DNA from: JBGSYJ01 sp041748075
GTDB lineage: Bacteria; Acidobacteriota; Thermoanaerobaculia; Gp7-AA8
Assembly: GCA_041748075.1 (NCBI GenBank)
Contig: JBGTDX010000051.1
Location: 1-40,427, forward strand
Length of the DNA stretch: 40,427 nt
Direction of reading: 5' to 3'
The first letter of the stretch is position 1, and each line of letters begins with the position of its first letter. A model generated the notes under the pieces. The model made no database searches. It worked only from the letters and a program-made list of their open reading frames with translations, and was not told the DNA's origin. Shown here one piece after another: positions 15,370-24,450 of this stretch. A program made the translations under genes and the position numbers.

Positions 15370-17631
15370 CTATGCGTGCGTCCCCGCCAGTGCTTCGTCC
15401 AGCCGATTCGCGAGGTCGTCCATCTCGAACGGCTTCTGCAGAAAGTAGCACCCGCCCTCCCCGGTCCTGGACCGCAGCGCACCCTCGAGGTGACCCGACA
15501 TCAGCACGAAAGGCACCGCGGGCCAGCGGAGATGCAGCGAATCCCTCAGGGTCGTCCCGGACATCCCCGTCAGCGTTGCATCGCAGAGAACCAGACTGGG
15601 AGCTGGCTGATCGGGAAGCCCGAGGGCCTGCTCACCGGATGACAGCGCCATCACCTCGTACCCCATGATCTCCAGCAGGGCGGTGATTCCTTCGCGCACA
15701 GCTTCCTCATCCTCCACCAAAAGGACGCACCCACTGCCGGCCTGGATAAAATGCTCCGCGAGCCGCTCCCCGTCCACCGCTTCCTCGAATGACGTTCGCG
15801 GAAGCGAGACGCGGAAACAGACGCCGCGCTCGGCGCCTCTTCGCACATCGATCCGCCCGTTGTGCTCTGTGACGATGCCGTGCACGACAGCGAGCCCCAG
15901 ACCGCTTCCTTTCCCGATCTCTTTCGTCGAGAAGAACGGCTCGAAGATTCGTGCGCGTATCTCTTCATCGACTCCGAGGCCGTTGTCTTCCACCTCGAAG
16001 TAGACGTCGCTTCCGCAGACTCCCGACCGGAATGTCAGTGTTCCCCCACCGGGCATGGCATCACGGGCGTTGATGGCGAGGTTGAGCAGCACTTGCTGCA
16101 GATGTCCCGCATCACCCTGAATCGACAGACGCTCGGGTGCAGTCTCGAGCTCGATTGCGATGTTCTCCGGAATCATCCGTCGCAACAGGACGCTCGCTTT
16201 CTGCACTTCATCCCTCAGGTCGAGCTTCGCCTTCACGTTTTCGTCCCGTCCCGCGAATAGCAGCAGCTGCTGGGTGAGGCTCGCTCCCCGTTTGATCTGC
16301 ACCTCCATCTCCGTGCCGATCGCCGCAACCTCCGTAGTCGAGCTCCGCAGTCGAATGATCGCAGCCATCGACATGAGCGCCTGAAGGAGGTTGTTGAACT
16401 CGTGTGCAACCCCGGCCGCGAGCTGACCGACCGCTTCCATCTTCTGCGACTGCCGGAGCTGGGCTTCCATGAGCCGGTGCGCCGTCAGATCACGCTGGAA
16501 CGAAATGTAATGAGAGATCGCACCTTCCCCGTCCCTGACCGGAGTGATCGTCTGCGCCGCAGGGTAGAGACTGCCGTCCCTCCGCCGGTTGACCATCTCT
16601 CCGCGCCAGCTCTCGCCCGAGCTCAGTGTGTCGGCAATGTCGTCGTAGAACGTTTGTTCGTGACTGCCCGACCTGAGCAGATCCTGAAGGTTCCGGCCCA
16701 GCGCGACCTCGCTGCTGTAGCCCGTCAGTTCAGTGAATGAAGGATTGAGCCAGACAATCCCGAAGTCGGGTTCGGTGATCGCGATCGCGTTGGCCGCTGC
16801 ATTGAGCGCCGCACTCTGAAGGCGCAGCGTCCCTTCCGTCCGCCTTCTCTCGGTGATATCTCTGGCTATTGTGGAGAGGAACTCGAGAGATCCGTCTCTG
16901 CTCCTGTGTGCAAGTATGATCTGCGAGACCGGACTGATTCTTCCGTCGAGGGAGAGCAGTTCCGTCTCACCGCTCCAGAATCCCTCGTTGAGGGCGATTG
17001 GAATCTTCTGATCCGCAATCAGGTCCGCCTCCAGCGGCGGATGAAAGTCACGGATCGTGTATCCGGTGATGTCTGCCGACTCCTCCACCCCGAGCACCTT
17101 CCGGCCCCCGCGATTCACATAGAGCAGGCGACCCTCCGGATCAGAGATACCGACAAGATCCGGCGTAGCTTCATGGATCGCCATGTGGCGCGCCCAGTCG
17201 TGTTCGCTCCGGGCTCTCTCAACGGCGAGCTCTTCCTCCATGTACTTCCTCTCGATGGCATAGCGCAGCGAGCGAAGAAGTCCACGCGTCTCGATCTGTC
17301 CTTTGACGAGATAGTCCTGCGCCCCTTCCTGCAGCGCCTGAAGAGCGAGCGATTCGTCGTCCAGACCTGTGAGGACGACCAGAGGAATCTTCGATGCCGC
17401 GGCGCGGATTCTGCGAACCGCGTCCAGACCGCTGGCATCCGGCAGTCCGAGATCGAGCAGGATGATATCAACCGCGTTGCTTTCCAGATGAGCTTCGGCG
17501 TCGAGCATGCATTCGACATACTTGAAATTCGCAGCGGCAATACCATGCTCGGCGAACATCTCCCGCAGAAGACGAGCGTCTCCCGCGTTGTCCTCGACGA
17601 CCAGAAGTGTGTTGATCGGCCTGAAGTTCAT
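15370..17631 (-). CDS. Hybrid sensor kinase: REC-PAS-PAS-HisKA-HATPase-REC
   Basis: A 753-residue soluble hybrid kinase. N-terminal receiver with phospho-acceptor D60 (VDIILLDLGLPD); PAS about 145-262 and 270-385; NtrB-like dimerisation domain with H410 in AAGVAHEFNN; ATPase domain with NLAINARDAMPGG (N box) and GSGLGLAVVHG (G2); second receiver at the C-terminus with DATLTGMSG and the KPFEMDDL end. ATG 17631 is chosen because it lies 10 bases after the upstream stop with AGAGG 9 bases before it; a start at 17688 would overlap the neighbour. No membrane segments. The first receiver is a close paralogue of that in the neighbouring GGDEF protein, and the kinase part resembles the divergent protein at 21436. 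Confidence 0.92.
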   Translation of the reverse strand: MNFRPINTLLVVEDNAGDARLLREMFAEHGIAAANFKYVECMLDAEAHLESNAVDIILLDLGLPDASGLDAVRRIRAAASKIPLVVLTGLDDESLALQALQEGAQDYLVKGQIETRGLLRSLRYAIERKYMEEELAVERARSEHDWARHMAIHEATPDLVGISDPEGRLLYVNRGGRKVLGVEESADITGYTIRDFHPPLEADLIADQKIPIALNEGFWSGETELLSLDGRISPVSQIILAHRSRDGSLEFLSTIARDITERRRTEGTLRLQSAALNAAANAIAITEPDFGIVWLNPSFTELTGYSSEVALGRNLQDLLRSGSHEQTFYDDIADTLSSGESWRGEMVNRRRDGSLYPAAQTITPVRDGEGAISHYISFQRDLTAHRLMEAQLRQSQKMEAVGQLAAGVAHEFNNLLQALMSMAAIIRLRSSTTEVAAIGTEMEVQIKRGASLTQQLLLFAGRDENVKAKLDLRDEVQKASVLLRRMIPENIAIELETAPERLSIQGDAGHLQQVLLNLAINARDAMPGGGTLTFRSGVCGSDVYFEVEDNGLGVDEEIRARIFEPFFSTKEIGKGSGLGLAVVHGIVTEHNGRIDVRRGAERGVCFRVSLPRTSFEEAVDGERLAEHFIQAGSGCVLLVEDEEAVREGITALLEIMGYEVMALSSGEQALGLPDQPAPSLVLCDATLTGMSGTTLRDSLHLRWPAVPFVLMSGHLEGALRSRTGEGGCYFLQKPFEMDDLANRLDEALAGTHA

Positions 17632-17641
17632 TTCGCGGCCT

Positions 17642-19024
17642 CTACCTACCAAACGCCTGAGATGGCAACTGCTTTGCCGGTTCGTCATTCAATGGGACAG
17701 ACCACTCGCCTGAAATCTGAGTGAGCTGCGGCGAGTCGAAGAACTGGTAACTTCCGGGCCCCAGCTTTTTTGCGTCGTACATGGCGGCGTCAGCGCTTCG
17801 GATCAGCGTTGATGCATCCACGCCATCCCGGGGAAAAAGGCTGATCCCCACACTGATCGTCGTGCAGAGCTCGCGACCCTCGAAGGCAAGCGGTTCGGCG
17901 ACCGACGCAAGCATCCGGGCCGCAGTCAGCGCGGCACCTGCGGAATTTTCGACCTCGGGAAGAAGGACGACGAACTCATCTCCTCCCTGGCGGCTCACGG
18001 TATCGGAGTTTCGAACGCAGTTGACAAGCCGCTGGGCGACTTCCTGGAGAACCCGGTCGCCAGTGGCATGCCCCAGTGAGTCATTGATCTGCTTGAATCC
18101 ATTGAGATCGACAAACAGGACCGCCACTTGCTTTTTGTGACGCGGAGCCAGCACAATCGCCTGGCTGATCCGATCCTCGAGAAGCAGACGGTTCGGCAGG
18201 CCAGTGAGGTGATCGTGATGGGCCATATGTTCCAGCTTCGCAGCAATCGCGCGGGACGCGGTGACATCCCGAAACACGACTACGGTGCCGGTCTCGAGTC
18301 CTTCGCGATCGTGAATCAACGCGATCGACTGTTCGATCGGGATCTCGACTCCGTCACGCCGCACCAGAGTGACGCTCGAGGGCAGGCCCGTCTTCCGGTT
18401 TTGCGTGCTGTCCATGTCATCGAGCCCCGGAACTACCTCCCGGCTTGCGGAATAGAGGATTCGAAACACCTCTCCAACGGGACGTTCCCTCGCTTCTTCC
18501 AGTCTCCAGCCAGTCATGATCTCAGCTACGCGATTCAGGAAAGTGATTCTGCCCGCTATGTCCGTGCAGACAACGGCATCGCCGATACAGTTGAGCGTGA
18601 CCTGCGCCAGTTCACGCTCGACAAAGAGGGCTTCCTCGAGGGACTCGCGCTCGACGGCATAGCGCAGAGCGCGCAGGAGCCCGCGGATCTCGATCTGTCC
18701 CTTGATCAGATAATCCTGCGCACCTTCCTGAAGCGTTTCCAGAGCGAGTACCTCGTCGTCTGTCCCGGTGAGTACGACCAGGGGTGTGCGCGGAGCCGCT
18801 GAATGAGCGCGTCGGACAGCCTCGACGCCGTCCGCATCCGGCAGCCCTAGGTCGAGCAGAATCACATCGACGGTGTGTGTGCTCAGATGGCGCTCGGCAT
18901 CGGCCATCGTCTCGACGTGCACGAGCCTCGTGTTGTGAACGCCCTGATCGTTGAACATTTCGCGGAACAGGCGCGCATCGCCGGGATTGTCCTCGATGAG
19001 AAGCAGCGATGAGATTCTCGTCAT
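17642..19024 (-). CDS. Diguanylate cyclase: REC-PAS-GGDEF
   Basis: Makes cyclic di-GMP from two GTP under phosphorylation control, 460 residues. Receiver with D58 (VDVILLDLGLPD); PAS about 135-258; GGDEF domain about 265-430 with the intact motif at 347-351 and the product-inhibition site RNSD at 338-341, exactly five residues before it, so both catalysis and feedback inhibition should work. No EAL domain. It starts 2 bases after the stop of the single-receiver gene and ends 10 bases before the hybrid kinase, so it is in the same operon. Its receiver is about 60% identical by eye to the first receiver of the hybrid kinase, suggesting tandem duplication. Confidence 0.93.
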   Translation of the reverse strand: MTRISSLLLIEDNPGDARLFREMFNDQGVHNTRLVHVETMADAERHLSTHTVDVILLDLGLPDADGVEAVRRAHSAAPRTPLVVLTGTDDEVLALETLQEGAQDYLIKGQIEIRGLLRALRYAVERESLEEALFVERELAQVTLNCIGDAVVCTDIAGRITFLNRVAEIMTGWRLEEARERPVGEVFRILYSASREVVPGLDDMDSTQNRKTGLPSSVTLVRRDGVEIPIEQSIALIHDREGLETGTVVVFRDVTASRAIAAKLEHMAHHDHLTGLPNRLLLEDRISQAIVLAPRHKKQVAVLFVDLNGFKQINDSLGHATGDRVLQEVAQRLVNCVRNSDTVSRQGGDEFVVLLPEVENSAGAALTAARMLASVAEPLAFEGRELCTTISVGISLFPRDGVDASTLIRSADAAMYDAKKLGPGSYQFFDSPQLTQISGEWSVPLNDEPAKQLPSQAFGR

Positions 19025-19026
19025 TT

Positions 19027-19464
19027 TCAGCCCCTCTGACTCTTCTGTGGCAGCTTCACTCTCGTCAGCCAGAAATCATTGATGCTCTTGACCAGCGCTT
19101 CGAACTCGTCGAGCTGCACCGGCTTGCTGAGATAACAGTTCGCCCGCAGCTCATAGCTCCTGAGAATGTCGCCTTCCGCTTCGGAGGTCGTCAGGATCAC
19201 GGTTGGAATGGTCTTGAGCGAAGGATCTTCCTTGATGAGAGCCAGAACCTCCCGGCCATCCATACGGGGCAGATTCAGATCGAGCAGAATGAGATCCGGA
19301 CGTGGGGCATCCTCGTTCGGCTCCTCGTTGCGCAGAAACGCCATCGCCTCGACGCCGTCCGTCGCCACATGCAGCCGGATGGCGATATTCGCATCACGGA
19401 ATGCCTCCTGCGTGAGCCGGATGTCGCCCGGACTGTCTTCAACCAGCAGTACTTCGATGACCAT
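19027..19464 (-). CDS. Single-domain response regulator (CheY-like, Rcp1 type)
   Basis: 145 residues, receiver only: VLLVEDSPGDIRLTQEAF, acceptor D62 in LILLDLNLPRMDG, TTSEAE, and Lys in YLSKPV. The PGDIRLTQEAF helix and NLPRMDG are the pattern of Rcp1, the partner of phytochrome-type kinases. ATG 19464 is preferred over 19497 because GGAGGAG lies just upstream, and the longer form would overlap the kinase gene. With no output domain it should act by protein contact or as a phosphorelay intermediate between the upstream kinase and the downstream REC proteins. Confidence 0.92.
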   Translation of the reverse strand: MVIEVLLVEDSPGDIRLTQEAFRDANIAIRLHVATDGVEAMAFLRNEEPNEDAPRPDLILLDLNLPRMDGREVLALIKEDPSLKTIPTVILTTSEAEGDILRSYELRANCYLSKPVQLDEFEALVKSINDFWLTRVKLPQKSQRG

Positions 19465-19487
19465 GCCATCTCCTCCGATTTCCCGAT

Positions 19488-21017
19488 TCATTTGCAACCT
19501 GCCAGCAGAAAGCGGAAGGTGGATCCCTTTCCCGGCTCTGATTCGACCGAGATCATGCCGCCATGGCGCTCGACGATTTTTTTGCAGATGGCCAGACCGA
19601 TCCCTGTGCCTGCGAACTCCTCACGTTTGTGCAACCGCTGGAACATGCCGAAGATCTTTTGAAAATAGAGCGGATCGATTCCCAGTCCGTTGTCCTCCAC
19701 CGCGAAACTCCATCCCTTCTGATCGTCGCCTGTCGCTGAGACATGAATGCGGGGAGTTCCCGGTTTCTGATACTTGATCGCGTTGCCAACGAGGTTCTGG
19801 AACAGCTGGATCAGCTGCATCTCGTCGGCGGGGATTACGGGCAGTGTTCCGTGCGTGATGACCGCCCCGTTCTCTTCGATCGCCCCGCGCAGATTGCGCA
19901 GAGCCTGCTTCAAAGCGTCCTCGCTCGATGTCTCGATCAGTTCCCGCCCCTTCGACTCCACCCGCGAGAACATCAGCAGGTCCTGAATCAGGCGCTGCAT
20001 CCGGTTGGCGCCATCGACAGCAAAGGCGATGAACTCGTCGGCGTCCGAGTCGAGCTTGCCCTTGTATCGTCTGGAGAGAAGCTGGGTGTAGCTCGCGACC
20101 ATGCGGAGAGGCTCCTGGAGATCGTGAGACGCGATGTAGGCGAACTGACCGAGCTCCTCGTTCGAGCGCTTCAACTCGTTGACCTTGCAGGCCAGATTCT
20201 TCTCCGCATCCTTTCGCAGGCTGATGTCGCGGATGGCTGCTGTCACGAGGATCCCTTCGTCACTCTGAAGAGGACTCAGCATGATCTCGATGGGAAACTC
20301 GCTGCCGAACTTCCGGCGGCCGGACAGTTCGATGCCTGTGCCCATCTGCTGGGCCAGAGCATCTGCGCTCGAGCGGAGACCGTCGGCAATCAGCCGTTCC
20401 GCGAACCCTTCAGGAATGATGTTCTTCACCGGCTGACCGAGCAGCTCGTCGCGCCGGTAGCCGAACTGCTTTTCCGCCTGAAAGTTGAGAAGAACGATCT
20501 CACCCTGCTGATTCACTACCACCATCGCATCCGGCGCCGCTTCCAGCAGTCCTCGATAACGGCTTTCCATCTGCGCGAGATAGCGCTCGGCATCGCGACG
20601 GACACTGATGTTCCGGATGGCAGCGGTGACGAGAATCCCGTCATCGCTGTCCAGCGGGCTCAACATGATCTCGATCGGGAACTCACTGCCGTCCTTCCTG
20701 CGGGCAATCAGCTCGATGCCGGTGCCGATCTGCTGGGCAAGCGCATCGGCCGCGCTTCTCGTACCGTCGGAAAGAAGTCGTTCTGCGAAACCTTCAGGAA
20801 TGATGTTGACGACCTGCTGACCGACGAGCTCGTCGCGGTGATAGCCGAACTGCTTTTCGGCCTGAAGATTCAGGAGGACGATTTCCCCGACCTGGTTGAC
20901 CACGACCATCGCATCCGGCGCAGCCTCGAGGAGTCCCCGCGCAAGACCGTCCATCTGCGCCAGGTGGTGCTCGGTTGCAAGATTGTGCTCGGCTATGGCC
21001 GGCAGTGAGGAGCTCAC
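19488..21017 (-). CDS. Sensor histidine kinase with two near-identical PAS domains (phytochrome-kinase type)
   Basis: 509 residues, no membrane helix. PAS 1 (about 24-146) and PAS 2 (about 153-275) align without gaps and are about 80% identical by eye; both carry AAPDAMVVVNQ and NIIPEGFAERL. The kinase core has H298 in FAYIASHDLQEPLRMV, N box NLVGNAIKYQ, G1 VEDNGLGID and G2 GTGIGLAIC, as in bacteriophytochrome-type kinases, though there is no GAF/PHY chromophore region. The Rcp1-like regulator follows immediately. Start is GTG 21017 with a poor ribosome site; the true start may be internal, before PAS 1. Confidence 0.92.
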   Translation of the reverse strand: MSSSLPAIAEHNLATEHHLAQMDGLARGLLEAAPDAMVVVNQVGEIVLLNLQAEKQFGYHRDELVGQQVVNIIPEGFAERLLSDGTRSAADALAQQIGTGIELIARRKDGSEFPIEIMLSPLDSDDGILVTAAIRNISVRRDAERYLAQMESRYRGLLEAAPDAMVVVNQQGEIVLLNFQAEKQFGYRRDELLGQPVKNIIPEGFAERLIADGLRSSADALAQQMGTGIELSGRRKFGSEFPIEIMLSPLQSDEGILVTAAIRDISLRKDAEKNLACKVNELKRSNEELGQFAYIASHDLQEPLRMVASYTQLLSRRYKGKLDSDADEFIAFAVDGANRMQRLIQDLLMFSRVESKGRELIETSSEDALKQALRNLRGAIEENGAVITHGTLPVIPADEMQLIQLFQNLVGNAIKYQKPGTPRIHVSATGDDQKGWSFAVEDNGLGIDPLYFQKIFGMFQRLHKREEFAGTGIGLAICKKIVERHGGMISVESEPGKGSTFRFLLAGCK

Positions 21018-21435
21018 TGCTCCGCCCGCGTGTCGAGCTTCAACTGACGTCCTGGCCTCAACATCATGCGCGGCTTGGTCATATGCCTCCCTGGAGTTCC
21101 CTTTGGCTTTCCAGATGAGTCATGTAGCGGACGCTGAAAATACAGCGCGCCAGAATCATGAAGCGCGGACCTCGCTGCCAGGTTTGCAGCCTCCGACATC
21201 TATCACTCTATGCCTGCCCGCGGTCTCTGTGTGTTCCTGAGCGAAGCGAAGGATCTCCTGAAGAAGATCGAGCATCGCAAGCAGAGATCCTTCGCTTCGC
21301 TCAGGATGACGTGGTCTCGCTCATGATGACAGTCGGTTCATTTCTCGCCACAATGACATGTCCCGTCATTCAGGAGCTCGGGATGACAAGTCCCCACGAT
21401 CGCCGCGCGATTGTTGAGGTTCATTCGGAGCCTCG
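21018..21435. other. Divergent intergenic region between two kinase genes
   Basis: About 420 bases without a supported gene. It holds repeat family 1 copy 4 (21232-21310), then an 18-base stretch CATTTCTCGCCACAATGA (21339-21356) that recurs exactly at 37132, and another half-palindrome ending GAGCTCGGGATGACAAG (21372-21388). Promoters for both operons must lie here but none is clear. Confidence 0.5.
21232..21310. repeat. Palindromic interspersed repeat, family 1, copy 4
   Basis: Left end TGTTCCTGAGCGAAGCGAAG, right end CTTCGCTTCGCTCAGGATGAC, inner GGATCTC / GAGATCC. Arms about 27 bp. Confidence 0.85.
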
Positions 21436-23712
21436 ATGTATTTAATCGCTCCTTCGCCGGACTCACTCGAAGGCGATGACTCCCGACATATGACGATCCT
21501 CGATGCATTGCCTGCGCACATTGCGGTGCTCGATCGCGATGGTTTGATCGTCTCCGTGAATGAGACCTGGCGGCGACTCGCATGCGCGAGCTCCCTGCGG
21601 GACGGGATCGAAGGCGTCGGGCGAAGCTACCTCGACGTCTGCGAGGAAGCCACCGGATTCGCCGAGGCGGGAGAGATCGCCGCCGGAGTCCGTTCGATTC
21701 TCCGGGGCGAGACCAATGCCTTATCCGTAGAGTACCAATGTCATTCCGATCCGGAACGACGCTGGTTCCTGCTGACCGTCCGTCCGTTTTCCGGCGGCGC
21801 CGTGGTGATGCATCAGGCCCTCAGGGAACAGATCGAGCGCAGAGAGCAGCGGCGCGAGATCGACACACGATTTTCCGGCGCGTTCGAATTTGCGCCGATC
21901 GGGGTCGCGCTGGTGTCACCTGACGGGCAGCGCTTCCTCAAGGTGAATCGGGCGCTCTGTGACCTCTTCGGCTATTCCGAAGAAGAGCTTCGCACCCGGA
22001 CAATTCAGGACCTCACGCATCCGGACGATGTTGAAGTCGGCATCACGAATGTCACTCAAGCGCTGTCCGGCGGCGTTCGCTCCTTCCAGCTCGAAAAACG
22101 CTACACGCACAGGAACGGGACCGTCATCGAAGCCATGTTGAGCGCTTCGCTCGTGCGTGACGGAAACGGAACGCCGCTTCACTTCGTCGCGCATATTCAG
22201 GACATCACCAAGCGCAAGGAGGCCGAGAACGAGCTCCGTGCGAGCAACGAGAGGTTCAACCAGCTCGCGAACAACATCACCGATGCCTTCTGGATCCGCT
22301 CTCCGGACATGCAGACCGTCCAGTACGTCAGCCCGGCATTCGAAACAATCTGGGGCCGGCCGGTCGAATATCTCTACACCCATCCCCACGAGTGGGCCGA
22401 CTTCATCGTTCCGGAAGACAGGGACCGCGTGGTCAGCACCTTCGCTGAGCTCACCGGTGGAAGAGAGAAGCTCGATCTGGAGTACAGAATCATGCGTCCC
22501 GGAGGCGAAGTGCGCTGGATTCGCTCGCGTGGGTATCAGGTTCGCAACGCCGAGGGAGAGCTGACACGGAACATCGGAATCGTCACCGACATCACCGAGA
22601 GAAAACAGGCCGAGGCCGAACTGCGACAGGCTCAGAAGATGGATGCGGTTGGCCAGCTGGCGGCTGGGGTTGCGCATGAATTCAACAATATTCTCCAGAC
22701 CCTGATGTCGATGGCTACGATCAGCCGGCTCAACGGTGCGAGCCGGGAAACGGTGAGAATCGCAAGCGTGATGGAAGAGCAGATCCGCAGGGGTGCCAGC
22801 GTGACGCGGCAGCTGCTCCTCTCGTCACGTCGCGAAGCGCTTTCGAAGATGCCCACCGATCTCCGTGAACAGGTCTCGAGCGCGAAGGAGCTTCTACAGA
22901 GACTCGTCCCGGAAAACATCCGGATCGTGCTCGAAACCTCGCAGGAGCCGGCCATCGTCGAAGGCGACGCTGGACAGATCCAGCAGGTCCTTCTAAATCT
23001 GGCGATCAACGCGCGGGACGCCATGCCGGACGGCGGAACCCTCACGCTGCGCGTTGTCTCCTCGGAAAACGAGGTTTCGCTCGAGGTCCAGGACGATGGT
23101 TTCGGTTTCGACGACGACACCCGCGATCATCTTTTCGAGCCCTTCTTCACCACGAAAAAAGTCGGAGAGGGCACCGGACTGGGGCTCGCGGTCGTCTACC
23201 GGATCGTCGAACAACACGGCGGGCGCATCGAAGTTCAGAGTGGTCCCGGCGAAGGGAGCCTCTTCAGAGTCATTCTGCCAGCGAGTTCAGGGACGCCCGT
23301 TGTCACTCAGTCCCCGGACGCTTCAGGGATGTCGCAGGGCTCAGGACTGGTCCTGCTCGTGGAGGACGAGGACGGAGTGCGTGAAGGGATCACAATGCTG
23401 CTCGAAATGTTTGGCTACAAAGTGATCGCGGCCGGCAGAGGCGAGGACGCACTGGCATTGCCGCGAACGCCCGTGCCCGATCTGTTGCTCTCGGACGTCT
23501 CGCTGCCCGGCATCAGCGGACCGGCACTGGCCGGACAGCTCTCGACCCGTTGGCCTTCGATGAAGGTGACGCTGATGACCGGCTATCTCGAAGAAGCAAC
23601 GCGAAGCCTCGCTCGGAAGCATGGCTGGGAGGTATTCCAGAAGCCGTTCGAAATGGACGAGCTGACCAGACATGTCGCGGAGGCGATGCGCGGAGAATCG
23701 CCAGTGAACTGA
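21436..23712 (+). CDS. Hybrid sensor kinase: PAS-PAS-PAS-HisKA-HATPase-REC
   Basis: 758 residues, soluble. PAS-like modules at about 20-125, 140-262 and 268-392; the last two end in the usual DITKRKEAE and DITERKQAE. Phospho-acceptor H414 in AAGVAHEFNN; N box NLAINARDAMPDGG; G2 GTGLGLAVVYR; C-terminal receiver with VEDEDG, DVSLPGISG and KPFEMDEL. The kinase and receiver parts closely match the hybrid kinase at 15370-17631, so one derives from the other. It is transcribed divergently from the signalling operon and may feed the same relay. ATG 21436 has GGAG 7 bases upstream; ATG 21490 is an alternative. Confidence 0.9.
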   Translation: MYLIAPSPDSLEGDDSRHMTILDALPAHIAVLDRDGLIVSVNETWRRLACASSLRDGIEGVGRSYLDVCEEATGFAEAGEIAAGVRSILRGETNALSVEYQCHSDPERRWFLLTVRPFSGGAVVMHQALREQIERREQRREIDTRFSGAFEFAPIGVALVSPDGQRFLKVNRALCDLFGYSEEELRTRTIQDLTHPDDVEVGITNVTQALSGGVRSFQLEKRYTHRNGTVIEAMLSASLVRDGNGTPLHFVAHIQDITKRKEAENELRASNERFNQLANNITDAFWIRSPDMQTVQYVSPAFETIWGRPVEYLYTHPHEWADFIVPEDRDRVVSTFAELTGGREKLDLEYRIMRPGGEVRWIRSRGYQVRNAEGELTRNIGIVTDITERKQAEAELRQAQKMDAVGQLAAGVAHEFNNILQTLMSMATISRLNGASRETVRIASVMEEQIRRGASVTRQLLLSSRREALSKMPTDLREQVSSAKELLQRLVPENIRIVLETSQEPAIVEGDAGQIQQVLLNLAINARDAMPDGGTLTLRVVSSENEVSLEVQDDGFGFDDDTRDHLFEPFFTTKKVGEGTGLGLAVVYRIVEQHGGRIEVQSGPGEGSLFRVILPASSGTPVVTQSPDASGMSQGSGLVLLVEDEDGVREGITMLLEMFGYKVIAAGRGEDALALPRTPVPDLLLSDVSLPGISGPALAGQLSTRWPSMKVTLMTGYLEEATRSLARKHGWEVFQKPFEMDELTRHVAEAMRGESPVN

Positions 23713-23722
23713 TCGCACAACC

Positions 23723-23900
23723 AGTAGTCAGTAGTTAGTGGTCAGTGGCCTCCGCCCGGAGCGCCTCCATCTCAAGGACTCGAAGGCCTCGAGTTGACAC
23801 AGGTGTAAGCAGTCAGAACTGGCGCGGCTACTGTACTACAGACTTTCTCTGTGTCTGCGCTCTACTGACTACTGACTCCTGACTACGGACTACTCGGGCG
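23723..23900. repeat. Palindromic repeat, family 2, copy A
   Basis: It begins AGTAGTCAGTAGTTAGTGGT and ends with the inverse made of CTGACTACTGACTCCTGACT and a final GGACTACTCGGGCG, with a diverged centre (GGCCTCCGCCCGGAGCGCCTCC). A second copy lies at 29537. The element ends just before the next plus-strand gene in both places. Confidence 0.7.
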
Positions 23901-23925
23901 AGCGGGCCATCGCACCTTTACTTCC

Positions 23926-24306
23926 ATGATGGCCGCAGAGCAGAATGCTTCGATGCCCTCGCCTTCGCGACTCGCCGATTCTCTCGTCCGACACGCTCTG
24001 AAGTATCCCGAAACGCGAGTCGATCATCCATGGGGCGAGACCGCCGTCAAGGTCCGCGAGAAGGCATTCCTGTTTCTGGGCAAACGGGAGACTGTCTCCT
24101 TCTCCGTGAAACTTCCATCCTCTGCAGAGTTTGCTCTTCAATTCAAGTTCGCTGAGCCGACGCACTACGGCCTGGGAAAGCACGGATGGGTGACGATCAC
24201 AATTGAAAAAGGCGATGAGCTGCCACTCGACGTGCTGAAGGACCTGATCGATGAGAGCTTCCGCGCCGTTGCGCCGAAGACGCTCGTAAAGTCGCTCGGC
24301 AAGTAG
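23926..24306 (+). CDS. YjbR/MmcQ-family protein
   Basis: 126 residues. The family pattern is clear: ALKYPETRVDHPWGETAVKV near the start and THYGLGKHGWVTI in the second half, ending with a helical segment (LKDLIDESFRAVAPKTLVKS). These small CyaY-like-fold proteins are often labelled DNA-binding, but their biological role is not established. No Shine-Dalgarno is evident before ATG 23926, and a second ATG follows directly. The stop codon overlaps a strong terminator hairpin, so it is a single-gene unit. Confidence 0.88.
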   Translation: MMAAEQNASMPSPSRLADSLVRHALKYPETRVDHPWGETAVKVREKAFLFLGKRETVSFSVKLPSSAEFALQFKFAEPTHYGLGKHGWVTITIEKGDELPLDVLKDLIDESFRAVAPKTLVKSLGK

Positions 24307-24328
24307 CGGCGGATTCCGATCCGCCGCT
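24305..24328 (+). terminator. Hairpin terminator of the YjbR-family gene
   Basis: AGCGGCGGAT-tccg-ATCCGCCGCT is a perfect 10-bp stem starting inside the stop codon and followed by TT. A degenerate copy of the same hairpin lies near 8210, so it may be a small dispersed element. Confidence 0.6.
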
Positions 24329-24410
24329 TTCGCGATCATTCGAACTTGCGCGTTTTGGTACGACGAACCGGGATGAATTCCCCACATGTCGTACCGCTTC
24401 ACTACGCGGA

Positions 24411-24439
24411 AGCGGGACATCGGAACGGAATGTCCCGCT
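24411..24439 (-). terminator. Hairpin after the giant DUF11 gene
   Basis: AGCGGGACAT (24411-24420) pairs over 10 bp with ATGTCCCGCT (24430-24439), 9-base loop, 12 bases beyond the minus-strand stop. No U-tract. Confidence 0.5.
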
Positions 24440-24450
24440 ACTTCGCAGGC

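Noticed and set aside
19743..21008. 421-residue plus-strand frame opposite the PAS-PAS kinase
   Set aside because: Antisense shadow of a clear kinase; no ribosome site, no domain pattern.
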